The notes: a model not told the origin generated them from the letters alone. A stretch of DNA of 64,000 nt from DASZUK01 sp035547695 (GCA_035547695.1 DASZUK010000007.1:1-64000); one strand, 5' to 3'; counted from the first letter of the stretch, positions 32,930 to 41,874 are shown. Numbers and translations: made by a program.

Positions 32930-34549
32930 GTGCCGCCCGGCTCCTCGTCCCAGGGCCCCGCCCCCTCTCCATCAGGCCCGCCGCCACCAGGCCCGCCGCC
33001 GACCAGGGCCCGGGCCCGGGTCCACCCCACGCTGACCCTGGCCACGATGTCGTTGGCGCAGGGCATGATCCTGCTGGACGTCACCATCGTGGACGTGGCG
33101 CTGCCGTCGATCCAGCGGGGACTGCACATGTCGGCGGCCCGGCTGGAGTGGGTGGTGAGCGCCTACGCCCTGGCTCTGGCCGCCCTGATCCCGCTCGGCG
33201 GGGCCCTGGGAGACCGGTTCGGCCGGAAGCGGTGCTTCCTGGCCGGCATGGCGGTGTTCACCCTGGGATCGGCTGGGTGCGCCCTGGCCACGGTGGACGT
33301 GGGGCTGATCGCCTTCCGGGCGGTGCAGGGGGTGGGCGGGGCGGCGATGTCGGCGCTGACCCTGTCGATCCTGGTGGAGGCCACCCCGGAGGAGAAGCGG
33401 CCGTCGGCCATCGGGACCTGGGCGGCGGCCGCCGGGGTGGGGTTCATGGTGGGCCCCGTCGTCGGCGGGCTGCTGCTGAGCGTGTTCGGGTGGTCGTCGG
33501 TGTTCTGGGTCAACGTCCCCCTCGGGGTGGCCGGCCTGGGGCTGGCGGTGTGGTCGGTGGCCGAGTCCAGGGACCCGTCCGGCCGCCACCTGGACCCGGC
33601 GGGCGCCGTGCTGGCGTCGGCGGGGCTGTTCCTGGTGACGTTCGGCCTGGTGGAGTCGGCGGACCGCGGCTGGGCGGCCCCGGTGGTGCTGGGCGCCCTG
33701 GCGGCCGGGGTGGTGGTGCTGGCCGGGTTCTTCTGGTGGCAGCACCGGACGCCGGCGCCGATGGTGCCGCCGGCCATGCTGCGCCAGCACCGGTTCGCCA
33801 CCGGCAACGCGGTGCTGCTGGTGGCCTTCCTGGCCCTGACCGGCATGTTCTTCTTCGTGACCCTGTACTTCCAGAACGTGGAGGGGTGGTCGGCGCTGAA
33901 GACCGGGGTGTCCTGGATCGCCCTGGGCGTGCCGTTCCTGGTGGTGGCCCAGGCCAGCGGCCGGCTGACGCGGCGGATGCCCCAGGGGGTGGCCCTGGCG
34001 GTGGGCTGCGCGGTGGCCGCCGCCGGCATCGCGGGGCTGTCGTTCCTCTCCACCGGCCTGCCCCTGGCCGCGGTGGAGGGCTGCTACGTGGCCATCGCGG
34101 TCGGCTTCGGCCTGCTGTCCCCGGTGGCGTCCACCGTGGTGATGTCGTCGGTGGCCGGGGCCGCCTCGGGCATCGCCTCGGGCATCTTGAACACCAGCCG
34201 GCAGATTGGCACCTCGGTCGGGCTGGCGGTGCTGGGGTCCGTCGGGGTGACCGTGGCGGTCCGGCGGTGGCACGCCTCGGTGGCCGGACTGGGGTCGCCG
34301 GCGGCCCGGTCCGCCGGCACCGCCCTGTCCGCCGAGGTGGCCAGTGGCCGGACCACCGCCGTGGCCCACCGCCTGGGCCCGTCGGCCGCCGCCTCGGCGG
34401 TGTCGGCGTTCGGGGACGGCCTGCAGGTCGCCCTGCTGACCGGGGCCGGCGTCCTGCTGGCCGGCGCCGTCCTGGCCCTCGTGGTCCTGCGCCGCCCGAC
34501 CCCACCGGTGGCCGGCCGGCCGGAAGGGACCGGCGTACACCGGCAGTAG
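32930..34549 (+). CDS. MFS drug exporter, EmrB/QacA (DHA2) family
   Basis: A 539-residue exporter with about 14 hydrophobic segments. MILLDVTIVDVALPSIQRGL in TM1, GGALGDRFGRKRC as motif A, and GTWAAAAGVGFMVGPVVGGL in TM5 (antiporter motif C) place it in the DHA2 family. The GTG start opens a Pro/Ser-rich cytoplasmic tail of about 30 residues; a GTG or ATG nearer TM1 is possible. Its TAG stop is also the first half of TAGCAT, the probable -10 box of leuS, 11 nt before leuS. No regulator is adjacent and the substrate is unknown. Confidence 0.9.
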   Translation: MPPGSSSQGPAPSPSGPPPPGPPPTRARARVHPTLTLATMSLAQGMILLDVTIVDVALPSIQRGLHMSAARLEWVVSAYALALAALIPLGGALGDRFGRKRCFLAGMAVFTLGSAGCALATVDVGLIAFRAVQGVGGAAMSALTLSILVEATPEEKRPSAIGTWAAAAGVGFMVGPVVGGLLLSVFGWSSVFWVNVPLGVAGLGLAVWSVAESRDPSGRHLDPAGAVLASAGLFLVTFGLVESADRGWAAPVVLGALAAGVVVLAGFFWWQHRTPAPMVPPAMLRQHRFATGNAVLLVAFLALTGMFFFVTLYFQNVEGWSALKTGVSWIALGVPFLVVAQASGRLTRRMPQGVALAVGCAVAAAGIAGLSFLSTGLPLAAVEGCYVAIAVGFGLLSPVASTVVMSSVAGAASGIASGILNTSRQIGTSVGLAVLGSVGVTVAVRRWHASVAGLGSPAARSAGTALSAEVASGRTTAVAHRLGPSAAASAVSAFGDGLQVALLTGAGVLLAGAVLALVVLRRPTPPVAGRPEGTGVHRQ

Positions 34550-34552
34550 CAT
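34547..34552 (+). promoter_or_regulatory. -10 box for leaderless leuS transcript
   Basis: TAGCAT overlaps the TAG stop of the MFS gene and ends 8 nt before the leuS ATG at 34561. There is no ribosome binding site. Inferred from spacing. Confidence 0.45.
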
Positions 34553-34560
34553 CCGACCCC

Positions 34561-37086
34561 ATGGCACGGGCCTACGACGTGGAGGGGATCGAGCGGAAGT
34601 GGCAGCAGCGGTGGGCTGACGACGGCACCTACCAGGTCGACAACGACGACCCCCGGCCGAAGTTCTACGCCCTGTGCATGTACCCGTACCCGTCCGGGCC
34701 GGCCCACCAGGGGCACGTCCGCAACTACACCTTCGGTGACCTGGTGGTGCGGTACCAGACCATGCAGGGCAAGGCGGTGCTGTCCCCGCTGGGGTTCGAC
34801 TCGTTCGGGCTGCCGGCCGAGAACGCGGCCATCCGGACCGGTACTCACCCCCGGGTGTTCACCGAGGACCGGATGGCCCAGTTGAAGGCGTCGGTGACCC
34901 GGCTGGGGGCCGTCTACGACTGGCGGCGGGAGGTGCACAGCCACGACCCGGCCTACATCCGGTGGAACCAGGTCATCTTCCTGAAGCTGCTGGAGGCCGG
35001 CCTGGCCTACCGGGCCAACGCCCCGGTGAACTGGTGCCCGGGCTGCCAGACGGTGCTGGCCAACGAGCAGGTCCTGGCCGACGGCACCTGCGAGCGGTCC
35101 GGCGACGTCGTCATGGTCCGGGACCTGGAGCAGTGGTTCTTCAAGATCACCGCCTACGCCGACGAGCTGCTGGACGCGTTGGGCGGCCTGGAGTGGCCGG
35201 AGCGGGTGAAGACGATGCAGCGCAACTGGATCGGCCGGTCGGAGGGGGCCGAGCTCGACCTGCCGGTCCTCGGCCCCGACCCCGCCGCCGCCGTCGGCCC
35301 CGACCGCGGGGCGCTGCGGGTGTTCACCACCCGGCCGGACACCGCGTTCGGCATGACCTACGCGGTGGTGGCCCCCGAGCACCCCATGGTGGACCGGCTG
35401 ACCACCGCCGAGCACGCCGACGCGGTGGCCGCCCTCCGGGACGCCGCGGCGCTGGAGACCGAGATCGAGCGGACGGCGTCGGCGGAGGGCGGCAAGGCCC
35501 TGGACAAGCGGGGGGCGTTCACCGGCAGCTACGTCCAGAACCCGTTCACCGGCCGGGCCATCCCGGTGTACGTGGCCGACTACGTCCTCATGGGGTACGG
35601 CACCGGGGCCATCATGGCGGTGCCGGCCGAGGACGAGCGGGACTGGGCGTTCGCCCAACTGCACGGGTTGCCGGTCATCCGCACCGTGCGGCCCCCGGAC
35701 GGCTGGGACGAGAACGGCGGCGGGGCGTACACCGGGGAGGGCGACAAGATCAACAGCGGGTTCCTCGACGGCCTGGACATCCCCACCGCCAAGGCCCGGG
35801 CCATCGACTTCCTGGAGGAGAAGGGCCTGGGGACCAGGAAGGTGAACTACCGGCTGCGGGACTGGCTGGTGTCCCGGCAGCGGTTCTGGGGGTGCCCCAT
35901 CCCGGTGGTGCACTGCCCGGAGCACGGTCTGGTGCCGGTGCCGGAGGACCAGTTGCCGGTGCTGGCCCCCGACGACGTCACGTTCGAGCCCACCGGGAAG
36001 TCCCCGCTGGCGTCGCACCGGGGGTTCTTGAAGACCACCTGCCCGATCGACGGCGGCCCGGCCGAGCGGGAGACCGACACCATGGACACCTTCGTGGACT
36101 CCAGTTGGTACTTCCTGCGGTTCTGCGACCCGTTCACCCCGGACCGGCCGTTCGACCCCGACGCCGCCCGGCACTGGATGCCGGTGGACCAGTACATCGG
36201 CGGCATCGAGCACGCCATCCTGCACCTGCTGTACGCCCGGTTCTACACCCGGGCCCTGATCGACGTCGGCCTGGCCCCCGGGGTGCCCCGGGAGCCGTTC
36301 CAGCGGCTGTTCACCCAGGGGATGATCCGGATGGACGGCACCAAGATGTCCAAGTCCAAGGGCAACCTGGTGGCCCCGGAGCGGTACTACGAGACCGTCG
36401 GGGCCGACGGACTGCGGCTGTTCCACCTGTTCGTCGGGCCGCCGGCCGACGACTTCGACTGGACCGAGCAGACCGACTCGGTCATCGAGGGCTGCGGCCG
36501 GTTCCTGGACCGGCTGTGGCGGCTGGCCGAGACGGCGGAGGGGCCGGCGGGCCGGACCGGTGCGCCGTCGGCCGACGACACCGAGGTCCGTCGGGCCGTC
36601 CACCGGACCATCCAGCAGGTCACCGGCGACCTGGAGCGGTGGTCCTACAACACCGCCGTGGCCCACTGCATGGAGCTGGTCAACCTGCTGCAGCGGTACG
36701 TCCGGGGCGGTGGTCCGGGCGGGGCGGGCGGCGGCCACCACCGCGACGTCCTCGGCGAGGCCGTCGACGCCCTGGCGCTGCTGCTGGCCCCGATGGCCCC
36801 GCACGTCACCGCCGAGATCTGGGAGCGACGGCACCCCGGCCAGCCGTCGGTGCACGCCCAGCGGTGGCCGGTGTTCGATCCCGCCCTGGTGGCCGAGGAC
36901 ACCGTCACCATGGTGGTGCAGGTCAACGGCAAGGTCAGGGAGCGCCTCGAGGTGCCCCCGTCCATCGGCGAGGAGGACGCCCGGGCGGCGGCCCTGGCCA
37001 CCCCCAAGGTCCGCGACGCCCTGGCCGGGGCCGAGCCCACCCGGGTGGTGGTCCGGCCCCCCCGGCTGGTCAACGTGGTGGTCTGA
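34561..37086 (+). CDS. leuS: Leucyl-tRNA synthetase
   Basis: Class I aminoacyl-tRNA synthetase charging tRNA-Leu, 841 residues. The HIGH motif appears as HQGH in MYPYPSGPAHQGHVRNYTFG, and KMSKS in MDGTKMSKSKGN. The inserted editing domain, with TTRPDTAFG and YGTGAIMAVPAEDERD, removes misactivated norvaline or isoleucine. The zinc-type element NWCPGCQTVLANEQV is present. The C-terminal anticodon-binding and tRNA-recognition domains (MVVQVNGKVRERLEV) are complete. The ATG directly follows a TAGCAT box, so the mRNA is probably leaderless. Essential housekeeping gene. Confidence 0.98.
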   Translation: MARAYDVEGIERKWQQRWADDGTYQVDNDDPRPKFYALCMYPYPSGPAHQGHVRNYTFGDLVVRYQTMQGKAVLSPLGFDSFGLPAENAAIRTGTHPRVFTEDRMAQLKASVTRLGAVYDWRREVHSHDPAYIRWNQVIFLKLLEAGLAYRANAPVNWCPGCQTVLANEQVLADGTCERSGDVVMVRDLEQWFFKITAYADELLDALGGLEWPERVKTMQRNWIGRSEGAELDLPVLGPDPAAAVGPDRGALRVFTTRPDTAFGMTYAVVAPEHPMVDRLTTAEHADAVAALRDAAALETEIERTASAEGGKALDKRGAFTGSYVQNPFTGRAIPVYVADYVLMGYGTGAIMAVPAEDERDWAFAQLHGLPVIRTVRPPDGWDENGGGAYTGEGDKINSGFLDGLDIPTAKARAIDFLEEKGLGTRKVNYRLRDWLVSRQRFWGCPIPVVHCPEHGLVPVPEDQLPVLAPDDVTFEPTGKSPLASHRGFLKTTCPIDGGPAERETDTMDTFVDSSWYFLRFCDPFTPDRPFDPDAARHWMPVDQYIGGIEHAILHLLYARFYTRALIDVGLAPGVPREPFQRLFTQGMIRMDGTKMSKSKGNLVAPERYYETVGADGLRLFHLFVGPPADDFDWTEQTDSVIEGCGRFLDRLWRLAETAEGPAGRTGAPSADDTEVRRAVHRTIQQVTGDLERWSYNTAVAHCMELVNLLQRYVRGGGPGGAGGGHHRDVLGEAVDALALLLAPMAPHVTAEIWERRHPGQPSVHAQRWPVFDPALVAEDTVTMVVQVNGKVRERLEVPPSIGEEDARAAALATPKVRDALAGAEPTRVVVRPPRLVNVVV

Positions 37087-37094
37087 CCGCCACC

Positions 37095-38183
37095 ATGACC
37101 ATGGCCCGGGGGGAGCCGACGGCAGGGTGGAGGGTGCGCCGGTGGATGCCAGCGGGTTCCGCGGCAGACCGGGTGCTGCACGGCTGGCCCGGCGCCTCAC
37201 CGACCGTGGATCGCCGGGAGCGGCGGTTGCAGGGCTGGGAGACCCTGATGGTCCTTTCCGTCTTCCCGCTCGGCGCCACCTTCGATGCCGTGCTGCTCAT
37301 GGCCGAGCACCTGGCCACCGGCCAGCCCGCACTTGGTAGTCGGATCGAGCCCAACATCGGGCTCTGGCTGCCGTTGATCCTCGGCATCCTCGAAGCTTTC
37401 TTGCCACTGCCGGCCGTGTTCTTGGTCTGGTATTTGCTCAAGCGGTCCGGCGAAGGCCTGAAGGCGATCAACCTCGGCGGAGGTCGCCTGCGCACCGACT
37501 TGGCGTTCCTGCTACCGCTGTTCCTGGTGGTCTTCGTCGCACCCCAATGGTTGGGTGGCGGGATCATGGGGTGGGTGGACATCCACCGCTTCGTGATCTA
37601 CGGGGTCCCGTTGCCGACGGAATGGGCCCAGGTGCTTAGCTGGGGTGCTCGCGGTTTGCAGTCGGGGATCGTCGAGGAGCTCGTGGTCCTCGGCTACCTG
37701 GTCCGCCGGCTGGAGCAGCGCGGCTGGCCGTGGGGTTGGGTCGTGGTCGCCGACGTGGCCGTCCGAGTCTCCTATCACGTGTACTACGGACCGGGCGTCC
37801 TCCCCATCGCTTTGTGGGCCACCGTTTCGGTGCTCGTGTACCTCCGGATCCGACGGCTGCTGCCGTTCATCCTCTGCCACATCACCTACGACGTCGGCTT
37901 GGCCATCCGCACCGCCTACCACGACCTGTATATCGTGCTGGCCGCCGCCGTCTTCGTGCTGGGGCTCGCCTTCACGGCGCGCTGGAGCAGGTGGGCACCT
38001 GTGGCCAGGCCGGCCGACGCGCTGCTCACAACAGGGCCGAAGGGCCGGTCGGTGTCAGCCCCTGAACCCGGCCAGCATCTCGGCGTAGGTGGCGTCGTCC
38101 ATCCGGTACGGGATGTAGAAGCTGAACCGGTCGATGAGGTCGCCGTACCGCTCCTCGACCCGGGGCCCGACGTCGCCGGGTGA
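37095..38183 (+). CDS. CPBP-family intramembrane protease-like protein
   Basis: Multi-pass membrane protein of 362 residues from the CPBP (CAAX protease and bacteriocin-processing) family. Motif 1 is VEELVVLGYLVRRLE: the double Glu is kept but the Arg of EExxxR is Leu. Motif 2 VSYHVYYGPG supplies a His, and motif 3 ILCHITYDVGL a His. The gene is less GC-rich than its neighbours. Its last 42 codons (PKGRSVSAPEPGQH...) read antisense into the LLM gene and look like an artificial tail, suggesting that the original stop was lost. Function could be proteolysis of membrane substrates, or it could be inactive. Confidence 0.82.
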   Translation: MTMARGEPTAGWRVRRWMPAGSAADRVLHGWPGASPTVDRRERRLQGWETLMVLSVFPLGATFDAVLLMAEHLATGQPALGSRIEPNIGLWLPLILGILEAFLPLPAVFLVWYLLKRSGEGLKAINLGGGRLRTDLAFLLPLFLVVFVAPQWLGGGIMGWVDIHRFVIYGVPLPTEWAQVLSWGARGLQSGIVEELVVLGYLVRRLEQRGWPWGWVVVADVAVRVSYHVYYGPGVLPIALWATVSVLVYLRIRRLLPFILCHITYDVGLAIRTAYHDLYIVLAAAVFVLGLAFTARWSRWAPVARPADALLTTGPKGRSVSAPEPGQHLGVGGVVHPVRDVEAEPVDEVAVPLLDPGPDVAG

Positions 38184-39062
38184 GGCCACGACGGCGAAGG
38201 CGTCCAGCACCTGGTCGTCGACGAGCTGTCCCATGGCGGTCCAGTCGCCGCGCTTGGACAGGGTGTTGAGCTCCGCCTGCAGGTCCCCCCAGCCGTGCAG
38301 GTCCAGCACCGGCCGGTAGGCCGGGGTGGACCCGTAGAAGGCGATCTGTCCGCGGACGGCGGTGACCGCCTTGTCCAGCTCCTCGTCGGTGGTGCCGGTG
38401 GCGATGAGCCCGGGGAAGGACACCACGAGGTCCGACCGGCCCTTGCCGGCCTTGGCCGCCCCGGCCACCAGGGCCGGCAGGCTGACGTCGCGGAGGTACC
38501 GCTGGGTGGTGAACGGGTGGGCCAGCAACCCGTCCCCGACCTCCCCGGCCACCTCCGTCATCATCGTCCCCACCCCGGCCAGCAGGATCTTGGGGTTCCC
38601 GTACGGGTTGGGCCCGGCGCTGAAGAACGGGGTCATCAGGGTGTGGGTGTAGAACTCCCCCCGGAACGCCAGCGGGCCGCCGGTGGCCCAGCACTCCCAG
38701 ATGGCCCGGATGGCCAGGATCATCTCCCGCATCCGCGGCGCCGGGTGCGACCAGGGCATGGAGTACCGCTTGGTGATGTGCGCCTTGATCTGCGATCCCA
38801 GCCCCAGGATGAACCGGCCCTCGGACAGCAGGTGCAGGTCGTTGGCCATGGCGGCCAGGTTCATGGGGTTCCGGGCGAACGCCACCGCGATGCCGGTGCC
38901 CAGCTCGAGCCGTTCGGTGGCCTCGGCGGCGATGGCCAGCGGCAGGAACGGGTCGTGCCCGGTCTCCGCCGACCACACCGCGGCGTACCCCGCCGCCTCG
39001 GCCGCCCGCGCCTGCTCGGCGATGCCGGTGTCCTCGAACCGCAACGACCCGTCCACCTTCAT
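38055..39062 (-). CDS. LLM-class F420-dependent oxidoreductase
   Basis: Luciferase-like protein of 335 residues of the F420-dependent type, resembling the TIGR03617/MSMEG_2256 group: AAGYAAVWSAETGHDPFLPL, LGTGIAVAFARNPMNLAAMA, GRFILGLGSQIKAHI and PKILLAGVGTMMTEVAGEVG. It closes an operon phosphotransferase-PAC2-LLM on the minus strand. Its ATG overlaps by ATGA with a 6-codon mini-ORF created by a 17-bp duplication of its own start region, which in turn overlaps the PAC2 stop. Its 3' end overlaps the convergent CPBP gene by 129 bp. Substrate unknown. Confidence 0.9.
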   Translation of the reverse strand: MKVDGSLRFEDTGIAEQARAAEAAGYAAVWSAETGHDPFLPLAIAAEATERLELGTGIAVAFARNPMNLAAMANDLHLLSEGRFILGLGSQIKAHITKRYSMPWSHPAPRMREMILAIRAIWECWATGGPLAFRGEFYTHTLMTPFFSAGPNPYGNPKILLAGVGTMMTEVAGEVGDGLLAHPFTTQRYLRDVSLPALVAGAAKAGKGRSDLVVSFPGLIATGTTDEELDKAVTAVRGQIAFYGSTPAYRPVLDLHGWGDLQAELNTLSKRGDWTAMGQLVDDQVLDAFAVVASPGDVGPRVEERYGDLIDRFSFYIPYRMDDATYAEMLAGFRG

Positions 39063-39079
39063 GACCGGTCCACCTTCAT
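39059..39079 (-). CDS. Six-codon mini-ORF (MKVDRS) coupling PAC2 and LLM genes
   Basis: ATGAAGGTGGACCGGTC is duplicated as ATGAAGGTGGACGGGTC, the latter being the LLM start. The first copy has a good ribosome binding site (GGAGGG), overlaps the PAC2 stop as ATGA, and ends by ATGA overlap with the LLM start. It would pass ribosomes on to the LLM gene. Confidence 0.5.
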   Translation of the reverse strand: MKVDRS

Positions 39080-39966
39080 GTGCCCTCCTCGCCCCGCAGG
39101 AACTGCTCCAGCTCGGCCGCGATCTCGTCGGCCGACGGCACCTCTTGGACCCCGAGCGGGTTGCCCTCGGAGGCGTCGATGCTGGCCTCCAGCTTGCGGA
39201 CCATGGCCAGGTGCTCCGGGTTGCCGGCGATCAGCTCGTCCACCTGCCGTCGGGACCGGTCGGCCGCGGTCCGCAGGGCCGAGGCGTCCAGTGTCAGCCC
39301 GGCGATGGCCGCCAGCCCTTCCACCAGGGCGGCGCTGGCCTCGGGGAACGGCATGGCCGACACGTAGTGCGGCACCCGGGCCCACAGGCTGACGGTCGGG
39401 ATGGCCAGGGCCCCGAACCGCAGCTCCAGTGTGGACTGGATCCCGGCCGGCACCTCCAGCTCGCCCTGGACCACCCCGACCCGGGCCACCAGGTCCGCGG
39501 AGGCCGGCGGGGCGGTGGCGGCCAGCTTCACCGGCCGGGTGTGCGGCGCCGGGGCCGGGAACGCCCCCAGGCCGACCACCATCCGGACGTCGTAGTTGAC
39601 GGCCAGCCGCACCACCGCGTCCCCGAACTCCGCCCAGTGGAAGTCCGGCTCGGGGCCCATCAGGAACAGCACGTCGGCCCCGGACCGGTCGTGGCCGTGC
39701 CGGAGGGTGATGGTCGGCCAACTGAGGTCGGTGGTGACGCCGTCCACGATCCGGGCCACCGGCCGCCTGGCCCGCTGGTCCAAGAAGTGGTCCACGTCGA
39801 ACGTGGCCACCGCGGCCGCCGGCGGGTCGTCGGTCAGCGAGGCCATCGCCGAGGCGGCGCCCAGGCCGGCGTCCACCCAGCCCTCCAGGGCCACCACCAG
39901 CACCGGGTCGTGCAGGACCGGGGCCCCGTGGAGCTCGAACAGCGGCGGCGGCTCCGGAGGGGTCAC
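39076..39966 (-). CDS. PAC2 family protein
   Basis: A 296-residue PAC2-domain protein (proteasome assembly chaperone-like); actinobacterial members are widespread and their role is undefined. Typical segments are LVVALEGWVDAGLGAASAMA near the start, TFDVDHFLDQRARRPVARIV, LFLMGPEPDFHWAEF and ATAPPASADLVARVGV. A helical C-terminal part (VDELIAGNPEHLAMVRKLEA) follows. The GTG start overlaps the phosphotransferase stop by 4 nt (GTGA), so the three minus-strand genes are translated together. No proteasome genes lie in the window. Confidence 0.88.
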   Translation of the reverse strand: MTPPEPPPLFELHGAPVLHDPVLVVALEGWVDAGLGAASAMASLTDDPPAAAVATFDVDHFLDQRARRPVARIVDGVTTDLSWPTITLRHGHDRSGADVLFLMGPEPDFHWAEFGDAVVRLAVNYDVRMVVGLGAFPAPAPHTRPVKLAATAPPASADLVARVGVVQGELEVPAGIQSTLELRFGALAIPTVSLWARVPHYVSAMPFPEASAALVEGLAAIAGLTLDASALRTAADRSRRQVDELIAGNPEHLAMVRKLEASIDASEGNPLGVQEVPSADEIAAELEQFLRGEEGT

Positions 39967-41036
39967 CGGGCCGCCAGCATGGCGGCCGCCCGCCGGGCCA
40001 GCCGGCCGATCACCGACGGGAAGCTGTCCACGCTGTTCTGGTCCCCGGCCCCGGCCCCGGCCTGGTACCGGACGTAGACCCCCTGCAGGATGCAGGCCAG
40101 CCGCCAGCCGGCGAAGGCCTGGTAGAAGGCGATGTCCGACACGTCCCGGCCGGAGGTCTCGGCGTACCGGTCCAGCACCTCCTGCCGGGTCGGGAACCCC
40201 GGGACCACGCTGGCCGGGTTGGTCCACAGCAGCCGGTCCTCGTCGCCGGGCTCCACCCAGTAGCACAGCATGGTGCCCACGTCGGCCAGCGGGTCGCCGA
40301 GGGTGCAGATCTCCCAGTCCAAGATGGCCACCACCCGGCCGTCGTCGTCGACGACCACGTTGTCCAACCGGTAGTCGCCGTGCACCACCGACACCCCGAC
40401 CTGCTCCGGGACGCCCTCGGCCAGGGCGGCGCCGACGTCCTCCACCAGGCGGCCGTAGTCGGCGTCGCCGCCGCCCATGTCGTGGAACTGCCCGGTCCAC
40501 CGCCGGACCTGCCGGCCGATGTACCCGTCCCTGCGGCCCAGGTCGCCCAGGCCGACCGCGTCGACGTCCACCGCGTGCAGCGCGGCCAGCGCGTCGGCCA
40601 GGGCCAGGCCCGCCGCCTGCCGGGCCGGCGGCGCCAACCCCTGCTCCGCCGTCGGGGCGTCCCGCAGGACGTGCCCTTCGACGAAGTCCATGACGTAGAA
40701 CGGCCGGCCGTTGACCGCCTCGTCCACGCACAGCCCCACCGTCCGCGGCACCGGCACCTCCGTGGGGCCCAGGGCCGTCATCACCCGGTACTCCCTGGTC
40801 ATGTCGTGGGCGGTGGGCAGCACGTGGCTGACCGGCGGCCGGCGGAGGGCCCAGGCGTGGCCGGCGCGGTCCTCCACCCGGAACGTCAGGTTGGACCGGC
40901 CGCCGGCGATGAGGGTGAACGACAGCGGCGGCACCGCACCGGCGACGTGGTCGGCGAACCACCCCGTCACCCGGTCGTGGTCGATGCCCACCACCTCCGT
41001 GGTCGGCCCCGGTCCCGCGTCGGCAGTCGTCCCCAT
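39963..41036 (-). CDS. Phosphotransferase family protein (APH/ACAD10-like)
   Basis: Kinase-like protein of 357 residues of the aminoglycoside phosphotransferase superfamily, closest in pattern to the phosphotransferases linked to acyl-CoA dehydrogenase 10-type hydroxyacid metabolism. FTLIAGGRSNLTFRVEDRAG is the nucleotide-binding hairpin, SVVHGDYRLDNVVVDDDGRV the catalytic loop with Asp and Asn, and AILDWEICTLGDPLADVG the metal-binding segment. The ATG MGTTADAGPG is preferred over an upstream start that would extend into the thioredoxin promoter. First gene of the PAC2-LLM operon. Substrate uncertain; antibiotic resistance is not implied. Confidence 0.88.
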   Translation of the reverse strand: MGTTADAGPGPTTEVVGIDHDRVTGWFADHVAGAVPPLSFTLIAGGRSNLTFRVEDRAGHAWALRRPPVSHVLPTAHDMTREYRVMTALGPTEVPVPRTVGLCVDEAVNGRPFYVMDFVEGHVLRDAPTAEQGLAPPARQAAGLALADALAALHAVDVDAVGLGDLGRRDGYIGRQVRRWTGQFHDMGGGDADYGRLVEDVGAALAEGVPEQVGVSVVHGDYRLDNVVVDDDGRVVAILDWEICTLGDPLADVGTMLCYWVEPGDEDRLLWTNPASVVPGFPTRQEVLDRYAETSGRDVSDIAFYQAFAGWRLACILQGVYVRYQAGAGAGDQNSVDSFPSVIGRLARRAAAMLAAR

Positions 41037-41129
41037 GGGGGCCGACGCTACCGGAGCCCGGGCCGGCCGGTGCAAGCACGCCGGTCGCCGGCCGGGCCGG
41101 CCACCGGACCGACGGAGGCCGCCGCACGA

Positions 41130-41135
41130 TAGGGT
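41130..41135 (+). promoter_or_regulatory. -10 box for leaderless thioredoxin transcript
   Basis: TAGGGT lies 8 nt before the ATG at 41144 and no ribosome binding site is present. Inferred from spacing. Confidence 0.45.
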
Positions 41136-41143
41136 CGGGCCCG

Positions 41144-41848
41144 ATGACCGACGTGACCGACGCAACCTTCGAGGAGGCCGTCATCGCCCGGTCGGCCCAG
41201 GTCCCGGTGGTCGTGGACCTGTGGGCGCCGTGGTGTGGTCCCTGCAAGACCCTTGGCCCCATCCTGGAGCAGGTGGTCGCCCGCACCGACGGGGCCGTGG
41301 AGCTGGCCAAGGTCAACGTGGACGACAACCCCCGGGTGGCCGCCAGCTTCCAGGTGCAGTCCATCCCGGCCGTGTTCGCCATCCGGGACGGCAAGGTGGT
41401 CGACGGCTTCATCGGCGCCGTTCCCGAGGCCCAGGTGGCCGAGTTCGTGGCCCGGCTGGCCCCGCCGCCGTCGGAGGCCGACCAGCTCGTGGCCGCCGGC
41501 GACGAGGCCTCCCTCCGCCGGGCGCTGGAGCTGCAGCCCGACCACCCCGGGGCGGTGGCCGCCCTGGCCCGCCTGCTCCTGGCCGCCGGCGACCCCGCCG
41601 GCACCCTCGACCTGCTGTCCCGGGTCCCCGAGACCGCCGAGACCCGGGCGCTGGCCGCCGAAGCCCGGCTGGCCGGGCAGGACGTCGCCGTCGGCGACGA
41701 CGTGTCCGGGCTGCTCGACGGGCTGCTGGAACGGGTCCGCGACGACGAGGCCGCCCGCCAGGAGTTCCTGGACGTCCTGGAGACCCTCGGGCCCGAGGAC
41801 CCCCGGACCGCCGGCTACCGGCGGGCGCTGGCGTCCCGGCTGTTCTAG
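41144..41848 (+). CDS. Thioredoxin-TPR protein (CnoX/YbbN-like)
   Basis: A 234-residue protein with an N-terminal thioredoxin domain (VVVDLWAPWCGPCKTLGPIL, redox CGPC at 31-34; cis-Pro in SIPAVFAI) and a C-terminal helical TPR-like region (DHPGAVAALARLLLAAGDPA). This architecture matches CnoX/YbbN, a chaperone-redoxin that protects proteins from oxidative aggregation and cooperates with GroEL. Unlike E. coli CnoX, which lost it, this protein keeps a full CxxC. It is followed after 26 nt by the FolP-like gene, then holA, all on the same strand. Confidence 0.9.
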   Translation: MTDVTDATFEEAVIARSAQVPVVVDLWAPWCGPCKTLGPILEQVVARTDGAVELAKVNVDDNPRVAASFQVQSIPAVFAIRDGKVVDGFIGAVPEAQVAEFVARLAPPPSEADQLVAAGDEASLRRALELQPDHPGAVAALARLLLAAGDPAGTLDLLSRVPETAETRALAAEARLAGQDVAVGDDVSGLLDGLLERVRDDEAARQEFLDVLETLGPEDPRTAGYRRALASRLF

Positions 41849-41874
41849 GCCGCCCCGCCGGTGCACCTGGCCTG

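Noticed and set aside
34690..34725. HQGH in place of HIGH in leucyl-tRNA synthetase as an unusual active site
   Set aside because: The second position varies in bacterial LeuRS, and HQGH is a form I recall from actinobacteria; the rest of the active site is normal.
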